A DNA stretch of 60,931 nt from CAVLDP01 sp963661945 (GTDB taxonomy: Bacteria; Bacillota; Clostridia; Lachnospirales; Lachnospiraceae), in NCBI GenBank assembly GCA_963661945.1, contig CAVLDP010000012.1, positions 1 to 60,931 on the forward strand. The letters are read 5' to 3'. The notes below the pieces were generated by a model. The model was not told where the DNA came from and made no database searches. It saw only the letters and a list, made by a program, of their open reading frames with translations. The position numbers and the translations under genes are program-made. This document shows positions 24,291-34,016 of the stretch, in pieces. Every line of letters starts with the position of its first letter. The stretch's first letter is position 1.

Positions 24291-26858
24291 ATGAATTACG
24301 GTAAGAAAAACGTCAAAAAACGTAAATCGCAGCTTAAGAATAAGCGGGCGAAGGCCAAGAAGAAGTTCCTTCTCTCCTTCCTTAAGACCCTGCTTATTCT
24401 GTTTATTATAGCGCTGATCGGTGGAGGTATCGGATTTGGAGTTTACGCTAGTAACCTCATTTCTGAGTTACCTGATGTATCTACCATCGACATTACACCA
24501 ACAGGCTATCAAACTGTAGTATTAGATAATGAAGGAAATCAAATTGAGACGCTGGCATCTTCTGGTGCCAATCGCCAATTTGTCACCCTATCCGAGATTC
24601 CTGAGGATGTGCAGCATGCCTTTGTCGCCATCGAGGATTCGAGATTCTATGAACATAACGGAATCGATATCCGCGGCATTATACGAGCCGGCTTCACAGG
24701 TCTTGTTACCGCTGATTTCTCCCAGGGTGCTTCTACCATCACCCAGCAGCTTCTGAAGAATAACTATTTCACTGGCTGGACTGAGGAATCCACCTTCAAG
24801 GATAAGGTCGATCGTAAGATTCAGGAGCAGTATCTGGCTGTAGAGCTTGAGAAGATTACCTCCAAGGATACCATCCTGGAGAACTACCTTAATACAATAA
24901 ACTTAGGCCAGAACACGCTAGGTGTTGAGGCTGCTGCGGAGCGATACTTCAACAAATCCGTCTCTGATCTAACTCTGTCAGAGGCTGCTGTCATCGCTGG
25001 TATTACGCAGAATCCTTCCCGCTATAACCCAATCACGAATCCAGATTCTAACGCTACTCGTCGTGAGAAGGTGCTAAAAAATATGCTGGACCAGGATTAT
25101 ATCACCCAGGAAGAATATGACGAAGCTATGGCGGACAATGTCTATGACAGAATTGCCATTGTAAATGTAGCTGTCACCTCATCAAGCTCCACCTCATACT
25201 TTGTGGATGCTCTGACCGACCAGGTTGTCGATGACTTAGTAGAACAGAAGGGATATTCGGAAACGGAAGCCTACAACCTGCTCTACTCTGGCGGCTTGAC
25301 TATTAAGTCAACCCAGGATAGCAGCATCCAGACAATCGTCGATGAAGAGATCAATAATGATGATAATTATGGAATGGATGCCAAGTATTCCTTCACTTAT
25401 CGACTTACTGTTCTGAAATCCGACGGTTCCTACAAGAACTATAGTGAGCAGACCATGCTCTCCTACTACCAGGCCAAGAATTCCAACTACTCGATTAACT
25501 TCAGTTCCAAAGAAGCGGCTGAAGAAGCAATTGAGAAATACAAGGAAGAGATTATGGAAGAGGGAGACACCATCCCTGGTGGCGGTGAATCTGTCATCTA
25601 CACCTTAGAGCCGCAGACAGCCATGACTGTTATTGATCAATCAAATGGCTATGTTGTTGCTCTCTGTGGTGGTCGTGGAGAGAAGGCCGGTAGTAAGACG
25701 CTTAACCGTGCAACCGGTATTCAGAGGCAGCCTGGTTCCTGCTTCAAGATCTTAGCTGCCTACGCACCAGCTCTCGATGCAGGTGGATTAACGCTGGCAT
25801 CCGTACAGGATGATACTCCAACCTCCTATTTGGACGGAACACCACTTAGCAACTATAATGATGCTTACCTCGGCTTCACTACACTACGACAAGCCATCAC
25901 GAATTCTATCAACATCGTAACAGTCAAGACACTGACACAGATTGGCACAGGACTGGGATATCAGTATGTCGAAGACTTCGGCATTACCACACTAGATAGC
26001 GGCGACAACAACCAGGCGCTCGCTCTCGGTGGTATCACAAATGGTGTTACCAACCTGGAGCTTACTGCAGCATATGCAACCATTGCAAATGGCGGATATT
26101 ATAATACGCCAATCTTCTATACAGAGGTCTTAGATCATAGTGGAAATGTTATCCTAGATAACACCTGGGGCGAATCCAAGCAGGTTCTAAAAGAAACTAC
26201 TGCCTTCCTCCTAACCTCAGCTATGGAAGACGTTATGACAAGTGGAACCGGTACCAAAGCAAATCCTGGCAATACCGTCATTGCCGGAAAATCAGGTACT
26301 ACTACCAAGAACAGAGATACCGTCTTCTGCGGTTATTCACCATACTACACATGTGGCATCTGGGGTGGTTATGACGATAATGCCGTACAATCCTCTACCT
26401 CCTACTCCAAGGCAATTTGGAAGGCGGTAATGGCTAGAATTCATGAGAGCCTCCCTGAAAAGGACTTCTCCACACCTGATGGAATTGTGACAGCAACGGT
26501 CTGCAGCAAATCCGGCAAGCTTGCCATCAATGGAACATGTGACTCTGATCCAAGAGGTTCCATGGTAATAACAGAATTCTTCACAGAGGATACCGTTCCT
26601 ACCGAATACTGTGACCATCATGCCAAGCTTACAATATGTAATGATTCCGGTAAGATAGCCAATTCCGGTTGTCCTAATACAAGCACCTCCGTCTATATCA
26701 TTGGCGGTTCTGCTGGCAATGCCGATAGCCCATACCTCTACGACTCTTCCAAGTTAAATGACGTATGTACACTTCATGTCGGCACCTCAACCAATAGCAC
26801 TACATCAGCCGTTACGAACTGGTATCAGGATCTAATTAACTCCTACGTCGCAAACTAA
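24291..26858 (+). CDS. Bifunctional class A penicillin-binding protein (PBP1a type)
   Basis: An 855-residue cell-wall synthase. A lysine-rich cytoplasmic tail (residues 1-26) precedes a membrane anchor (about 27-52). The glycosyltransferase 51 domain shows AFVAIEDSRFYEHNGIDIRG with the catalytic Glu, GASTITQQLLKN and the following ELEKITSKDTILENYLNTI. The transpeptidase has catalytic Ser483 in the SCFK tetrad, SIN, and K667-S-G-T. The C-terminus is serine/threonine rich with several cysteines (CNDSGKIANSGCPNTS) that could form disulfides outside the cell. It is on the plus strand, against its neighbours, with its own promoter. Confidence 0.96.
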   Translation: MNYGKKNVKKRKSQLKNKRAKAKKKFLLSFLKTLLILFIIALIGGGIGFGVYASNLISELPDVSTIDITPTGYQTVVLDNEGNQIETLASSGANRQFVTLSEIPEDVQHAFVAIEDSRFYEHNGIDIRGIIRAGFTGLVTADFSQGASTITQQLLKNNYFTGWTEESTFKDKVDRKIQEQYLAVELEKITSKDTILENYLNTINLGQNTLGVEAAAERYFNKSVSDLTLSEAAVIAGITQNPSRYNPITNPDSNATRREKVLKNMLDQDYITQEEYDEAMADNVYDRIAIVNVAVTSSSSTSYFVDALTDQVVDDLVEQKGYSETEAYNLLYSGGLTIKSTQDSSIQTIVDEEINNDDNYGMDAKYSFTYRLTVLKSDGSYKNYSEQTMLSYYQAKNSNYSINFSSKEAAEEAIEKYKEEIMEEGDTIPGGGESVIYTLEPQTAMTVIDQSNGYVVALCGGRGEKAGSKTLNRATGIQRQPGSCFKILAAYAPALDAGGLTLASVQDDTPTSYLDGTPLSNYNDAYLGFTTLRQAITNSINIVTVKTLTQIGTGLGYQYVEDFGITTLDSGDNNQALALGGITNGVTNLELTAAYATIANGGYYNTPIFYTEVLDHSGNVILDNTWGESKQVLKETTAFLLTSAMEDVMTSGTGTKANPGNTVIAGKSGTTTKNRDTVFCGYSPYYTCGIWGGYDDNAVQSSTSYSKAIWKAVMARIHESLPEKDFSTPDGIVTATVCSKSGKLAINGTCDSDPRGSMVITEFFTEDTVPTEYCDHHAKLTICNDSGKIANSGCPNTSTSVYIIGGSAGNADSPYLYDSSKLNDVCTLHVGTSTNSTTSAVTNWYQDLINSYVAN

Positions 26859-26865
26859 ATCGAAC

Positions 26866-26912
26866 AAAAAACACCGGAAATCAGAGAATCCTCTGATTTC
26901 CGGTGTTTTATT
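26866..26912. terminator. Bidirectional terminator between the PBP and glnA
   Basis: Perfect 16-bp stem (26871-26886 / 26891-26906) with loop AATC, flanked by AAAAAA on the left and TTTTATTTTT on the right, so it can end both converging transcripts. Confidence 0.9.
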
Positions 26913-26957
26913 TTTGTGCTTATATTCTACGCTGGTACTCTACGCTATGAATAAATC

Positions 26958-29084
26958 CTATACCTCAAATAGCATATCGCCATAAGAAGGCAGTGGCCAA
27001 ATCTCCTTGTCACAGAGGGTCTCAAGCTCATCAACAGGGCTACGAAGAGCATTCATGCATGGAACAACCTTGTCATGATAGAATCTGGCCTTCTCTTCAT
27101 TATCCTTAAGAGATGCTCCCTGATCTACTGCTTCAGCAAGCTTAGATAGAGCAATCTTGGTCTCTGACAGAAGATCTGATACCTCAGTCAGAAGCTCAAC
27201 CTGTGTGCTCACATCTGCATCACAAGCGGCGCGAACTGCATTAATTGAAGTTGCAAGGTCAGTCGTATAAGAAATAACTGCTGGTATAATCTGCTTACTT
27301 ACAATATTCTCCATAGACTTTGCTTCAATATTAATTACCTTCGCATACTGCTCGAATTCAACCTCTGCACGAGATTCCAGCTCAGTTCTGGTAAATACAT
27401 TGAATCGCTCAAAGAGTGCTACAGACTTCTCTGTGGTAAGTGCAGGAATCGCATCAACCATAGACTTGATATTAGGAAGTCCACGCTTCTTCGCCTCTTC
27501 TACCCATTCCTCAGAATAACCATCTCCATTGAAGACAATTCTCTGGTGCTCCTTGGCAAGCTTCAGAATATATTCATCTACTGCCTTATCGAAGTCTTCT
27601 GCACCCTCTAAGGCATCACAGGCATCTGCAAAGGCCTCAGCAACAATGGTATTTAGGACAACATTTGGTTCACCAACTGAATCCTGAGAACCAACCATAC
27701 GGAATTCGAACTTATTTCCTGTGAAGGCAAATGGAGAAGTACGATTACGATCTGTCGCATCCTTCATGAAGTCAGGCAAGGTCTTAACACCCGTCTCAAG
27801 ACGTGATCCCTTCAGGGTTCTCGTAGCCTCACCATCCTTGATAATCTGATCTAGAAGATCTTCAAGCTGGCTTCCAAGGAAGACTGACAGAATAGCAGGT
27901 GGTGCTTCATTCGCGCCCAGACGATGATCATTTCCAACATCAGCAGCTGACTCACGAAGAAGATCTGCATGGTCATCTACCGCGCGGAGAATACAGGTAA
28001 GTACCAATAGGAATACCTTGTTATCATGTGGATTCTTGCCTGGATCAATCAAATTGATGCCATCATCTGTTACAAGAGACCAGTTATTATGCTTACCAGA
28101 ACCATTTACCCCAGCAAATGGCTTCTCGTGAAGCAGGCACTGGAGATTATGACGGTAAGCCACCTTACGAAGCGTCTCCATAATCAGCTGATTATGATCC
28201 ACTGCAATATTGCACTCTGCATAAATCGGTGCAAGCTCATGCTGAGCAGGAGCGACCTCATTATGCTGTGTCTTAGAAGATACTCCAAGCTTCCAGAGCT
28301 CCTTGTTCACATCGCGCATAAAGGCGCCAATACGGTCGCGAATAGTTCCAAAATAATGGTCATCCATCTCCTGGCCCTTGGCTGGAGGTGCGCCAAAGAG
28401 GGTACGACCGGTATAGATTAGATCCTTACGCTGAAGGTATAAGTCACGATCAACAATGAAATACTCCTGCTCTGCTCCAACAGAAGGTACCACCCTCTTC
28501 GAAGTGGTATTGCCAAAGAGGCGAAGCAGACGAATTGACTGCTCAGAGATTGCATCCATAGAACGAAGGAGAGGTGTCTTCTGGTCCAATGCCTCACCTG
28601 TGTAAGAACAGAATGCAGTTGGAATGCAGAGAGTTGCGCCTGATGCATCCTCACGAACAAAGGCTGGTGATGTACAATCCCACGCCGTATAACCTCTCGC
28701 CTCACAGGTTGCACGAAGTCCACCTGATGGGAAAGAAGAAGCATCCGGCTCACCCTTGATTAATTCCTTACCAGAAAAGCTCATCAGCACCTTACCATTC
28801 GGAAGTGGGGCCGAAATAAAGGAATCATGCTTCTCAGCAGTCGTACCAGTAAGTGGCTGGAACCAATGGGTATAATGGGTTGCCCCCTTCTCAATGGCCC
28901 ACTCCTTCATCTCATGAGCGATTACATCTGCTGTCTCCAGATCGAGTTCCTTGCCTTCCTCTATGGTCTGTTTCAGCTTCTGATAGGTCTTCTTTGGCAA
29001 TCTCTGCTGCATCACAGAGTCATTAAATACGTTCTCGCCAAAGATATCGGCTACATCATAATAGTCATTTGTCATTTCTTCCAC
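26958..29084 (-). CDS. glnN: Type III glutamine synthetase
   Basis: A 708-residue GS of the large GlnN group, making glutamine from glutamate, ammonia and ATP. Visible signatures are FPSGGLRATCEARGYTAWD near the start, VGAEQEYFIVD with the metal-binding glutamate, HNEVAPAQHELAPIY, GVNGSGKHNNWSL and FEFRMVGSQDS. The C-terminal third is helical, as in other type III enzymes. The start GTG 29084 has AAGGA 7 nt upstream; an in-frame ATG lies three codons later. It stands alone between two terminators. Confidence 0.96.
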   Translation of the reverse strand: MEEMTNDYYDVADIFGENVFNDSVMQQRLPKKTYQKLKQTIEEGKELDLETADVIAHEMKEWAIEKGATHYTHWFQPLTGTTAEKHDSFISAPLPNGKVLMSFSGKELIKGEPDASSFPSGGLRATCEARGYTAWDCTSPAFVREDASGATLCIPTAFCSYTGEALDQKTPLLRSMDAISEQSIRLLRLFGNTTSKRVVPSVGAEQEYFIVDRDLYLQRKDLIYTGRTLFGAPPAKGQEMDDHYFGTIRDRIGAFMRDVNKELWKLGVSSKTQHNEVAPAQHELAPIYAECNIAVDHNQLIMETLRKVAYRHNLQCLLHEKPFAGVNGSGKHNNWSLVTDDGINLIDPGKNPHDNKVFLLVLTCILRAVDDHADLLRESAADVGNDHRLGANEAPPAILSVFLGSQLEDLLDQIIKDGEATRTLKGSRLETGVKTLPDFMKDATDRNRTSPFAFTGNKFEFRMVGSQDSVGEPNVVLNTIVAEAFADACDALEGAEDFDKAVDEYILKLAKEHQRIVFNGDGYSEEWVEEAKKRGLPNIKSMVDAIPALTTEKSVALFERFNVFTRTELESRAEVEFEQYAKVINIEAKSMENIVSKQIIPAVISYTTDLATSINAVRAACDADVSTQVELLTEVSDLLSETKIALSKLAEAVDQGASLKDNEEKARFYHDKVVPCMNALRSPVDELETLCDKEIWPLPSYGDMLFEV

Positions 29085-29137
29085 GTAATTATCCTTCTTT
29101 CTTAGAATATCTCTATGCCTTCCCTAGATTCCTAAAA

Positions 29138-29187
29138 AAAGCGAAAAGGTGCTCCGATGATTCATATAAAAATCCCCGGAACACCTT
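29138..29187 (-). terminator. Terminator of fba
   Basis: Minus strand AAGGTGTTCCG and CGGAGCACCTT pair (29146-29156 / 29177-29187, with a G-U pair), with a long loop, followed by TTTTCGCTTTTTTT. Confidence 0.75.
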
Positions 29188-29216
29188 AGTTCACCTCATA
29201 TAACTATATTCAGAAC

Positions 29217-30080
29217 TTAAGCCTTGCCAACAGAACCGAAGAGTTCCATCTTTTCCTTAACAGTAGCCTTGATAGCCTCTGTACCAGGAGCAAGTAACTT
29301 ACGAGGATCAAAGCCCTTACCCTGAAGGTCGCTTCCTGCCTCGATATACTTACGTGTAGCATCTGCAAAGGATAACTGACACTCAGTATTAACATTGATC
29401 TTAGATACACCAAGATCAATAGCCTTCTTAATCATATCTTCTGGAATACCAGTACCACCGTGAAGTACAAGTGGCATAACACCTGTCTTCTGCTGGATAG
29501 CATCCAGAGTCTCAAATGAAAGTCCTGCCCAGTTTGCTGGATACTTGCCATGAATGTTACCGATACCAGCAGCAAGCATATCTACACCAAGATCAGCAAC
29601 AGCCTTGCACTCGTCTGGATCTGCGCACTCGCCCATACCAACAACGCCGTCTTCCTCACCACCGATAGAGCCTACCTCAGCCTCGATAGATAAGCCAGCC
29701 TTGTGAGCAGCCTCAACTAATTCTGTAGTCTTAGCAACATTCTCATCGATTGCATAATGTGAGCCATCGAACATGATAGAAGTAAAGCCTGCTTCAATAC
29801 ACTTGTAGCATCCTTCGTAAGTACCATGATCTAAGTGAAGAGCAACAGGAACAGTAATTCCAAGCTCCTCATCCATAGCCTTAACCATAGCTGCAACAGT
29901 CTTGAAACCAGTCATATACTTGCCAGCGCCCTCAGATACACCAAGGATAACTGGGCTATTAAGCTCCTGAGCTGTAAGAAGAACTGCCTTAGTCCACTCT
30001 AAATTGTTGATATTGAACTGACCAACTGCATAATGTCCAGCCTTAGCCTTGTTCAGCATCTCTGTAGCAGAAACTAACAT
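29217..30080 (-). CDS. fba: Class II fructose-1,6-bisphosphate aldolase
   Basis: A 287-residue zinc aldolase of glycolysis and gluconeogenesis. The metal and catalytic motifs are VALHLDHGTYEGC (about 80-92), GIGNIHGKYPANW with the zinc-binding histidine (about 177), and VLHGGTGIPEDMI. GVSKINVNTECQLSFADATRKY near the end completes the substrate site. Codon use here is visibly stricter than in neighbours, as expected for a highly expressed gene. Confidence 0.97.
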   Translation of the reverse strand: MLVSATEMLNKAKAGHYAVGQFNINNLEWTKAVLLTAQELNSPVILGVSEGAGKYMTGFKTVAAMVKAMDEELGITVPVALHLDHGTYEGCYKCIEAGFTSIMFDGSHYAIDENVAKTTELVEAAHKAGLSIEAEVGSIGGEEDGVVGMGECADPDECKAVADLGVDMLAAGIGNIHGKYPANWAGLSFETLDAIQQKTGVMPLVLHGGTGIPEDMIKKAIDLGVSKINVNTECQLSFADATRKYIEAGSDLQGKGFDPRKLLAPGTEAIKATVKEKMELFGSVGKA

Positions 30081-30129
30081 AATAAATCCTCCATTCTCTA
30101 ATCAAAAACCCGCGCATAGCGCTAGGCAT

Positions 30130-30158
30130 ATTATATAAGATTTAATTCTCTGATTCAA
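30130..30158 (-). promoter_or_regulatory. Promoter of fba, starting inside the lipid kinase gene
   Basis: Minus strand TTGAAT (30153-30158), 17 bp, TATAAT (30130-30135). The -35 lies within the last codons of the lipid kinase gene. A GC-rich hairpin with a T run at 30103-30124 follows and would sit in the fba leader. Confidence 0.65.
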
Positions 30159-31044
30159 CTATAATTTGGATAGCCTCGTGGCAATTACGAATCGTAACCT
30201 CCTCATGATCGCCGCCATATTCTCCATCCAGAGTCCAAGGGACAACGTCATTGGAAGTAAACTTAATATTCCTGGTACTGAAGGAATATACGAGGTCCGA
30301 ATCCTCTCTAAGATTCGTAAGCCAAGCAAGAATCTCATTCAGTTCGATTGGATTCTTGGGATTTCGAATCAGAGTCACTTCAAAGACTCCATCATCTAGC
30401 CCAACATCATCTCCACCTACGATTCCTGTAAAGCCGCCAACAGACTTTGTATTGGTAACCATGCCGAGCAGGAATTCATCGTAAATGACATTACCGTCGT
30501 ACTCGACCTGCATGCGATAGGACGGAATATCTCGAAGCTGCTTGGCGCCTTCCATAATATAAGCCGCATGTCCGAAGACATTCTTCAAATCTTGGCTTGT
30601 AGAATAGGATACTTCTGTAAAGATACCAAAGGCTGCCACATAGACAAAGGAATCATCATTGAATGCCCCAATATCACAGGAAAATGGCTTGCCATGCACT
30701 GAAATATTAGCAGCATGAATCATGTCCTTGTCGATACCAAGGGAATTGCCAAAATCATTGGTAGAACCAGCTGGAATATATCCAATCATTGGTCTATAGT
30801 CTGCAGACATAACGCCTGTCACGACTTCATCAAGCGTTCCATCGCCACCACTACAGATAATACGATCATAGATGTTAAGATTGGCAGCTTCCCTGGCCTT
30901 CGTAATCGCATCTCCCTGACACTGGGTAGAATAGATGGTTACTTCAAAGCCCGCCTTGACCATGATATCGAGAATCTCTGTCATGTGAGGCTTAATCTGT
31001 TCCTTACCAGATCTTGAATTAAATATGAATAATAATTTCTTCAT
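30142..31044 (-). CDS. Diacylglycerol/lipid kinase of the YegS/DgkB family
   Basis: A 300-residue kinase with the catalytic signature CSGGDGTLDEVVTGVM (about 64-79) and YIPAGSTNDFGNSLGI (about 89-104), then a beta-rich second domain with EFLLGMVTNTKSVGGF. Members phosphorylate diacylglycerol or related lipids. The N-terminal MKKLLFIFNSRSGKEQIKPH is typical. The gene follows the HPr-like gene by 14 nt and may be the last member of that cluster. Confidence 0.9.
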   Translation of the reverse strand: MKKLLFIFNSRSGKEQIKPHMTEILDIMVKAGFEVTIYSTQCQGDAITKAREAANLNIYDRIICSGGDGTLDEVVTGVMSADYRPMIGYIPAGSTNDFGNSLGIDKDMIHAANISVHGKPFSCDIGAFNDDSFVYVAAFGIFTEVSYSTSQDLKNVFGHAAYIMEGAKQLRDIPSYRMQVEYDGNVIYDEFLLGMVTNTKSVGGFTGIVGGDDVGLDDGVFEVTLIRNPKNPIELNEILAWLTNLREDSDLVYSFSTRNIKFTSNDVVPWTLDGEYGGDHEEVTIRNCHEAIQIIVESEN

Positions 31045-31058
31045 AGAAATACCTGTGC

Positions 31059-31304
31059 CTATACTGTTAGGAAGTTCTCCATGGCATCTACTGCCTCCTG
31101 CTCATCCTCTCCATCCGCAACAACTGTCACCTTGGAGCCAGTTGTAAGCACCAGACTCATCATGCCCATAATGCTCTTGGCATTGACACGCTTATCATCC
31201 ATCTCGAAATAGAGCTGACTCTTATATTGATTGGCAAGCTGAACCATATGTGCAATCGGTGTAGCTTCCATAGAATTCATAGATACTGTTACTTCTTTTC
31301 TCAT
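31059..31304 (-). CDS. crh: Crh-like HPr family protein lacking the catalytic histidine
   Basis: The 81-residue protein has the HPr fold, but the segment that normally reads GLHARPA is SMEATPI here, so the PTS-phosphorylated His15 is replaced by Glu (residue 13) and Arg17 by Thr. The regulatory Ser46 region is conserved as VNAKSIMGMMS (Ser44). This matches the logic of Crh, which cannot carry sugar-PTS phosphate but is phosphorylated by HprK. HprK is encoded 5 kb upstream in the same cluster, and whiA-crh adjacency matches Bacillus subtilis. The 4-nt overlap with whiA suggests coupling. The gene symbol is by analogy only. Confidence 0.85.
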   Translation of the reverse strand: MRKEVTVSMNSMEATPIAHMVQLANQYKSQLYFEMDDKRVNAKSIMGMMSLVLTTGSKVTVVADGEDEQEAVDAMENFLTV

Positions 31305-32224
31305 GAGTTTCCTCCTAACTTCTCCTGCTCTCTTAACTTGTCCGCAATCTCACTAATCTTGCGAAGTCGATGATTCACGCCAGACTTACCAACTGCTGGC
31401 TCAAGCATCTGGCCCAAGTCAATAAGAGAGGACTCCTGATTCTCTAACCTAAGATATGCCATCTCCTGTAGTGAAGCTGACAAGGTTGACAGTCCAACCG
31501 TCTCCTCAATATATAAGATGTCTTCCACTTGCCTTACTGCCGCACTAACTGTCTTGCCAATGTTGGCAGTCTCACAGTTTACCTTGCGATTCACAGAATT
31601 GCGCATCTCCTTCAGAATCCGAATATTCTCAAATTCCATCAGGGAAAGGCCCGCTTCCATCACGCTTAGGATATCAGCAATCTGTGCACCTTCCTTGAGA
31701 TAAACCACGAAATGACCCTTACGCTCAATAATCTTAGAGTCTACCTGAAAGGAATTCATCACATAAGATAACTGGTCAGCCTGGGCCCTATCCTTACACA
31801 CAATTTCAAAATGATAGGCCTTATTGGGATCGCTCATAGAGCCTGAACATAGATATGCTCCACGTATAAAAGCCCTCTTACAGCAAGGCTGTTGTAGTAG
31901 AAGCCCGTCAACCCTTCCATCCGGATGAGTATCAAGCCTAAGAAGTTCCACAAGAGAATTCGCAAGCTCTCCCTCGATAGAATAGGCATCCAGGCAGGCA
32001 TCCACCTTGTCACATTGATTTATAGTAATTGTTTTCTTAAGCAAAGTAAAGTATTTTTGAGCCAGGGACTCGCTCTCCTCAGTAAAGAGAATACGTCTTC
32101 CTTCCTCTACATCCTCAACCTTGCAGCCAAACTGCACAATGGCCGCCAGCTCTGCAATTCTGCAGTGACGCTGACGGGCCATCTTCTGTATCAGTTCTTC
32201 TTTTACTTGACTCGAAAAAGACAT
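31301..32224 (-). CDS. whiA: DNA-binding protein WhiA
   Basis: A 307-residue protein with a degenerate LAGLIDADG homing-endonuclease-like N-terminal half (RAFIRGAYLCSGSMSDPNKAYHFEI) and a C-terminal helix-turn-helix (LSASLQEMAYLRLENQESSLIDLGQMLEPAVGKSGVNHRLRKI). WhiA affects cell division and chromosome segregation in Bacillota and sporulation in Actinobacteria. Its neighbours rapZ and crh fit the conserved cluster, although yvcK, usually between rapZ and whiA, is missing. Confidence 0.95.
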   Translation of the reverse strand: MSFSSQVKEELIQKMARQRHCRIAELAAIVQFGCKVEDVEEGRRILFTEESESLAQKYFTLLKKTITINQCDKVDACLDAYSIEGELANSLVELLRLDTHPDGRVDGLLLQQPCCKRAFIRGAYLCSGSMSDPNKAYHFEIVCKDRAQADQLSYVMNSFQVDSKIIERKGHFVVYLKEGAQIADILSVMEAGLSLMEFENIRILKEMRNSVNRKVNCETANIGKTVSAAVRQVEDILYIEETVGLSTLSASLQEMAYLRLENQESSLIDLGQMLEPAVGKSGVNHRLRKISEIADKLREQEKLGGNS

Positions 32225-32229
32225 AAGAC

Positions 32230-33105
32230 TTATTTTCCTCGTTTTGCATCCTTGTCGATATCTCTATGCTCTATCTTAAGTCCATAGGTCTTAGCCTTAG
32301 GCTGAAGTCTTGCGTAGAGCTCATTTGCCAAGGTAACAGATCTGTGCTTACCACCAGTGCATCCAATACAGATAACCAGCTGGTTCTTCCCCTCATCAAT
32401 ATAATTCGGTATCAAGAATTCCGTAAGGTCCTGAAGCTTATCTAAGAAGGTATGCGCCTCGTCATACTTGAGCACAAAGTCCTTAATTGCCTTGTCATTG
32501 CCCGTAAGTGGACGAAGGGCCGGATTGTAATATGGATTCGGCAGGAATCGCACATCAAATACCAAATCCGCATCTCGAGGGATTCCATATTTATAGCCAA
32601 AGGACAGAATCAAGACATTCAGGCTCTTATAATCCTGCTTATCCACGAAAATGTTCTGCATCTCAGCACGAAGCTCTCTCGTCAGAAGATGGGATGTATC
32701 AATCACATAATCCGCGCGTTCCTTCAGGAAGCGAATCTTCTCACGCTCTTCTCTGATTCCAGCCTGGATTCGCTCAGTTCCAGAAAGAGGGTGGTTTCGC
32801 CTGGTCTCCTTGTAACGAGCAAGCAAAACATCATCCTCTGCATCGAGAAACAGGATATCACATTTCTTGCCATCCTGCTCCAGTTCATCCAGAACTCCCT
32901 CTAAGTCCTGCAGCTTCTCGCCAGAGCGAATATCAATACCAACTGCAACTGGACTTGTGGTATCACTTAGCTTCATCAAATCCACGAAGTTCTTAAGAAG
33001 CGGAACTGGCAGATTATCCACGCAATCAAAGCCCATATCCTCTAAATTATTGAAGGCCGTCTTCTTGCCGGCGCCAGACATACCTGTCAGAATAAGTAGA
33101 TTCAT
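32230..33105 (-). CDS. rapZ: RNase adapter RapZ / YvcJ nucleotide-binding protein
   Basis: A 291-residue P-loop protein. Walker A is TGMSGAGKKTAFNNLEDMG (about 8-26), Walker B-like FLDAEDDVL, and the C-terminal substrate/RNA-sensing region contains FGYKYGIPRDADLVFDVRFLPNPYY and CIGCTGGKHRSVTLANEL. In Gram-positives YvcJ hydrolyses nucleotides and affects competence; RapZ regulates GlmS mRNA decay in enterics. The Walker A lysine is present. It is 2 nt from murB. Confidence 0.95.
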   Translation of the reverse strand: MNLLILTGMSGAGKKTAFNNLEDMGFDCVDNLPVPLLKNFVDLMKLSDTTSPVAVGIDIRSGEKLQDLEGVLDELEQDGKKCDILFLDAEDDVLLARYKETRRNHPLSGTERIQAGIREEREKIRFLKERADYVIDTSHLLTRELRAEMQNIFVDKQDYKSLNVLILSFGYKYGIPRDADLVFDVRFLPNPYYNPALRPLTGNDKAIKDFVLKYDEAHTFLDKLQDLTEFLIPNYIDEGKNQLVICIGCTGGKHRSVTLANELYARLQPKAKTYGLKIEHRDIDKDAKRGK

Positions 33106-33106
33106 G

Positions 33107-34015
33107 TTACAACTCTCCCAAGAACCGAACCTCCGGCTCCAATCTCACACCCTTCATGGAAAGAACCGTGTCCTCCACATGATTCATAAGGCGAATCACA
33201 TCCATAGCGGTAGCGTCCCCAGCATTCACCACAAATCCAGAATGCTTATCACTCACCATGGCGCCGCCCTCGCGGTAACCCTTCAGGCCACATTCCTCAA
33301 TGAGCTGACCTGCAAAGAAGCCTGTTGGCCGCTTAAAGGTCGAGCCCGCAGAAGGATAATTCAGCGGTTGCTTATCGCTTCTCCTCTGATTATAGTCCTG
33401 CTGCCTTGCACGAATCTCGTCCTTGTCTCCAGGCTGCAGCAAAAGATGTGCTCCCACGATGATGTCACCAGTCTCCATCAGGAAACTATGGCGATAGGAT
33501 AAGCCAAGATCTTCTACTGGAAATGTAATCAATTCCCCATCTGGCGTAATCACATCGCAGGACTCTAATATGTCAGCCATCTCGCTTCCATAGGCACCTG
33601 CATTCATAAGACAGGCGCCTCCAATCGTACCCGGAATGCCCGAGAGAGCCTCCATACCAGATAGTCCTGCATCAAGTGCCAAGGAGGCGACGCGGCCAAG
33701 AAGTGCTCCCGCCTCTGCATAGATTCTGTCTCCCTCAACACTGATGCGACTCATCGGACGAGATAGTGAGATCGTAAGACCTCGAATTCCCTTATCGGAC
33801 ACCAGGATATTGCTTCCATTTCCAATGAGGGTCACAGGAAGTGAATGCTCTCTTGCAAATGAAAGCAGCTTCGGAAGTTCCTCCGCCGTAGGTTCCACGA
33901 AGAGGTCCGCCCTTCCGCCAATCCGAAAGGTGGTATGATTCTTCATCGGTTCATCCACCTTGCAGGAGCCGTTCCTTATAAAATTCTGAATCTCTTGTAT
34001 CAATTCCTGATTCAT
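33107..34015 (-). CDS. murB: UDP-N-acetylenolpyruvoylglucosamine reductase
   Basis: The 302-residue flavoenzyme makes UDP-MurNAc for peptidoglycan. The FAD-binding motifs TTFRIGGRADLFVEP and LIGNGSNILVSDKGI, then GIPGTIGGACLMNAGAYGSEM, are intact; the catalytic serine region is AGSTFKRPTGFFAGQLIEE, typical of type II MurB. MVSDKHSGFVVNAGDA completes the active site. It lies within the hprK-rapZ cluster. Confidence 0.96.
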   Translation of the reverse strand: MNQELIQEIQNFIRNGSCKVDEPMKNHTTFRIGGRADLFVEPTAEELPKLLSFAREHSLPVTLIGNGSNILVSDKGIRGLTISLSRPMSRISVEGDRIYAEAGALLGRVASLALDAGLSGMEALSGIPGTIGGACLMNAGAYGSEMADILESCDVITPDGELITFPVEDLGLSYRHSFLMETGDIIVGAHLLLQPGDKDEIRARQQDYNQRRSDKQPLNYPSAGSTFKRPTGFFAGQLIEECGLKGYREGGAMVSDKHSGFVVNAGDATAMDVIRLMNHVEDTVLSMKGVRLEPEVRFLGEL

Positions 34016-34016
34016 C

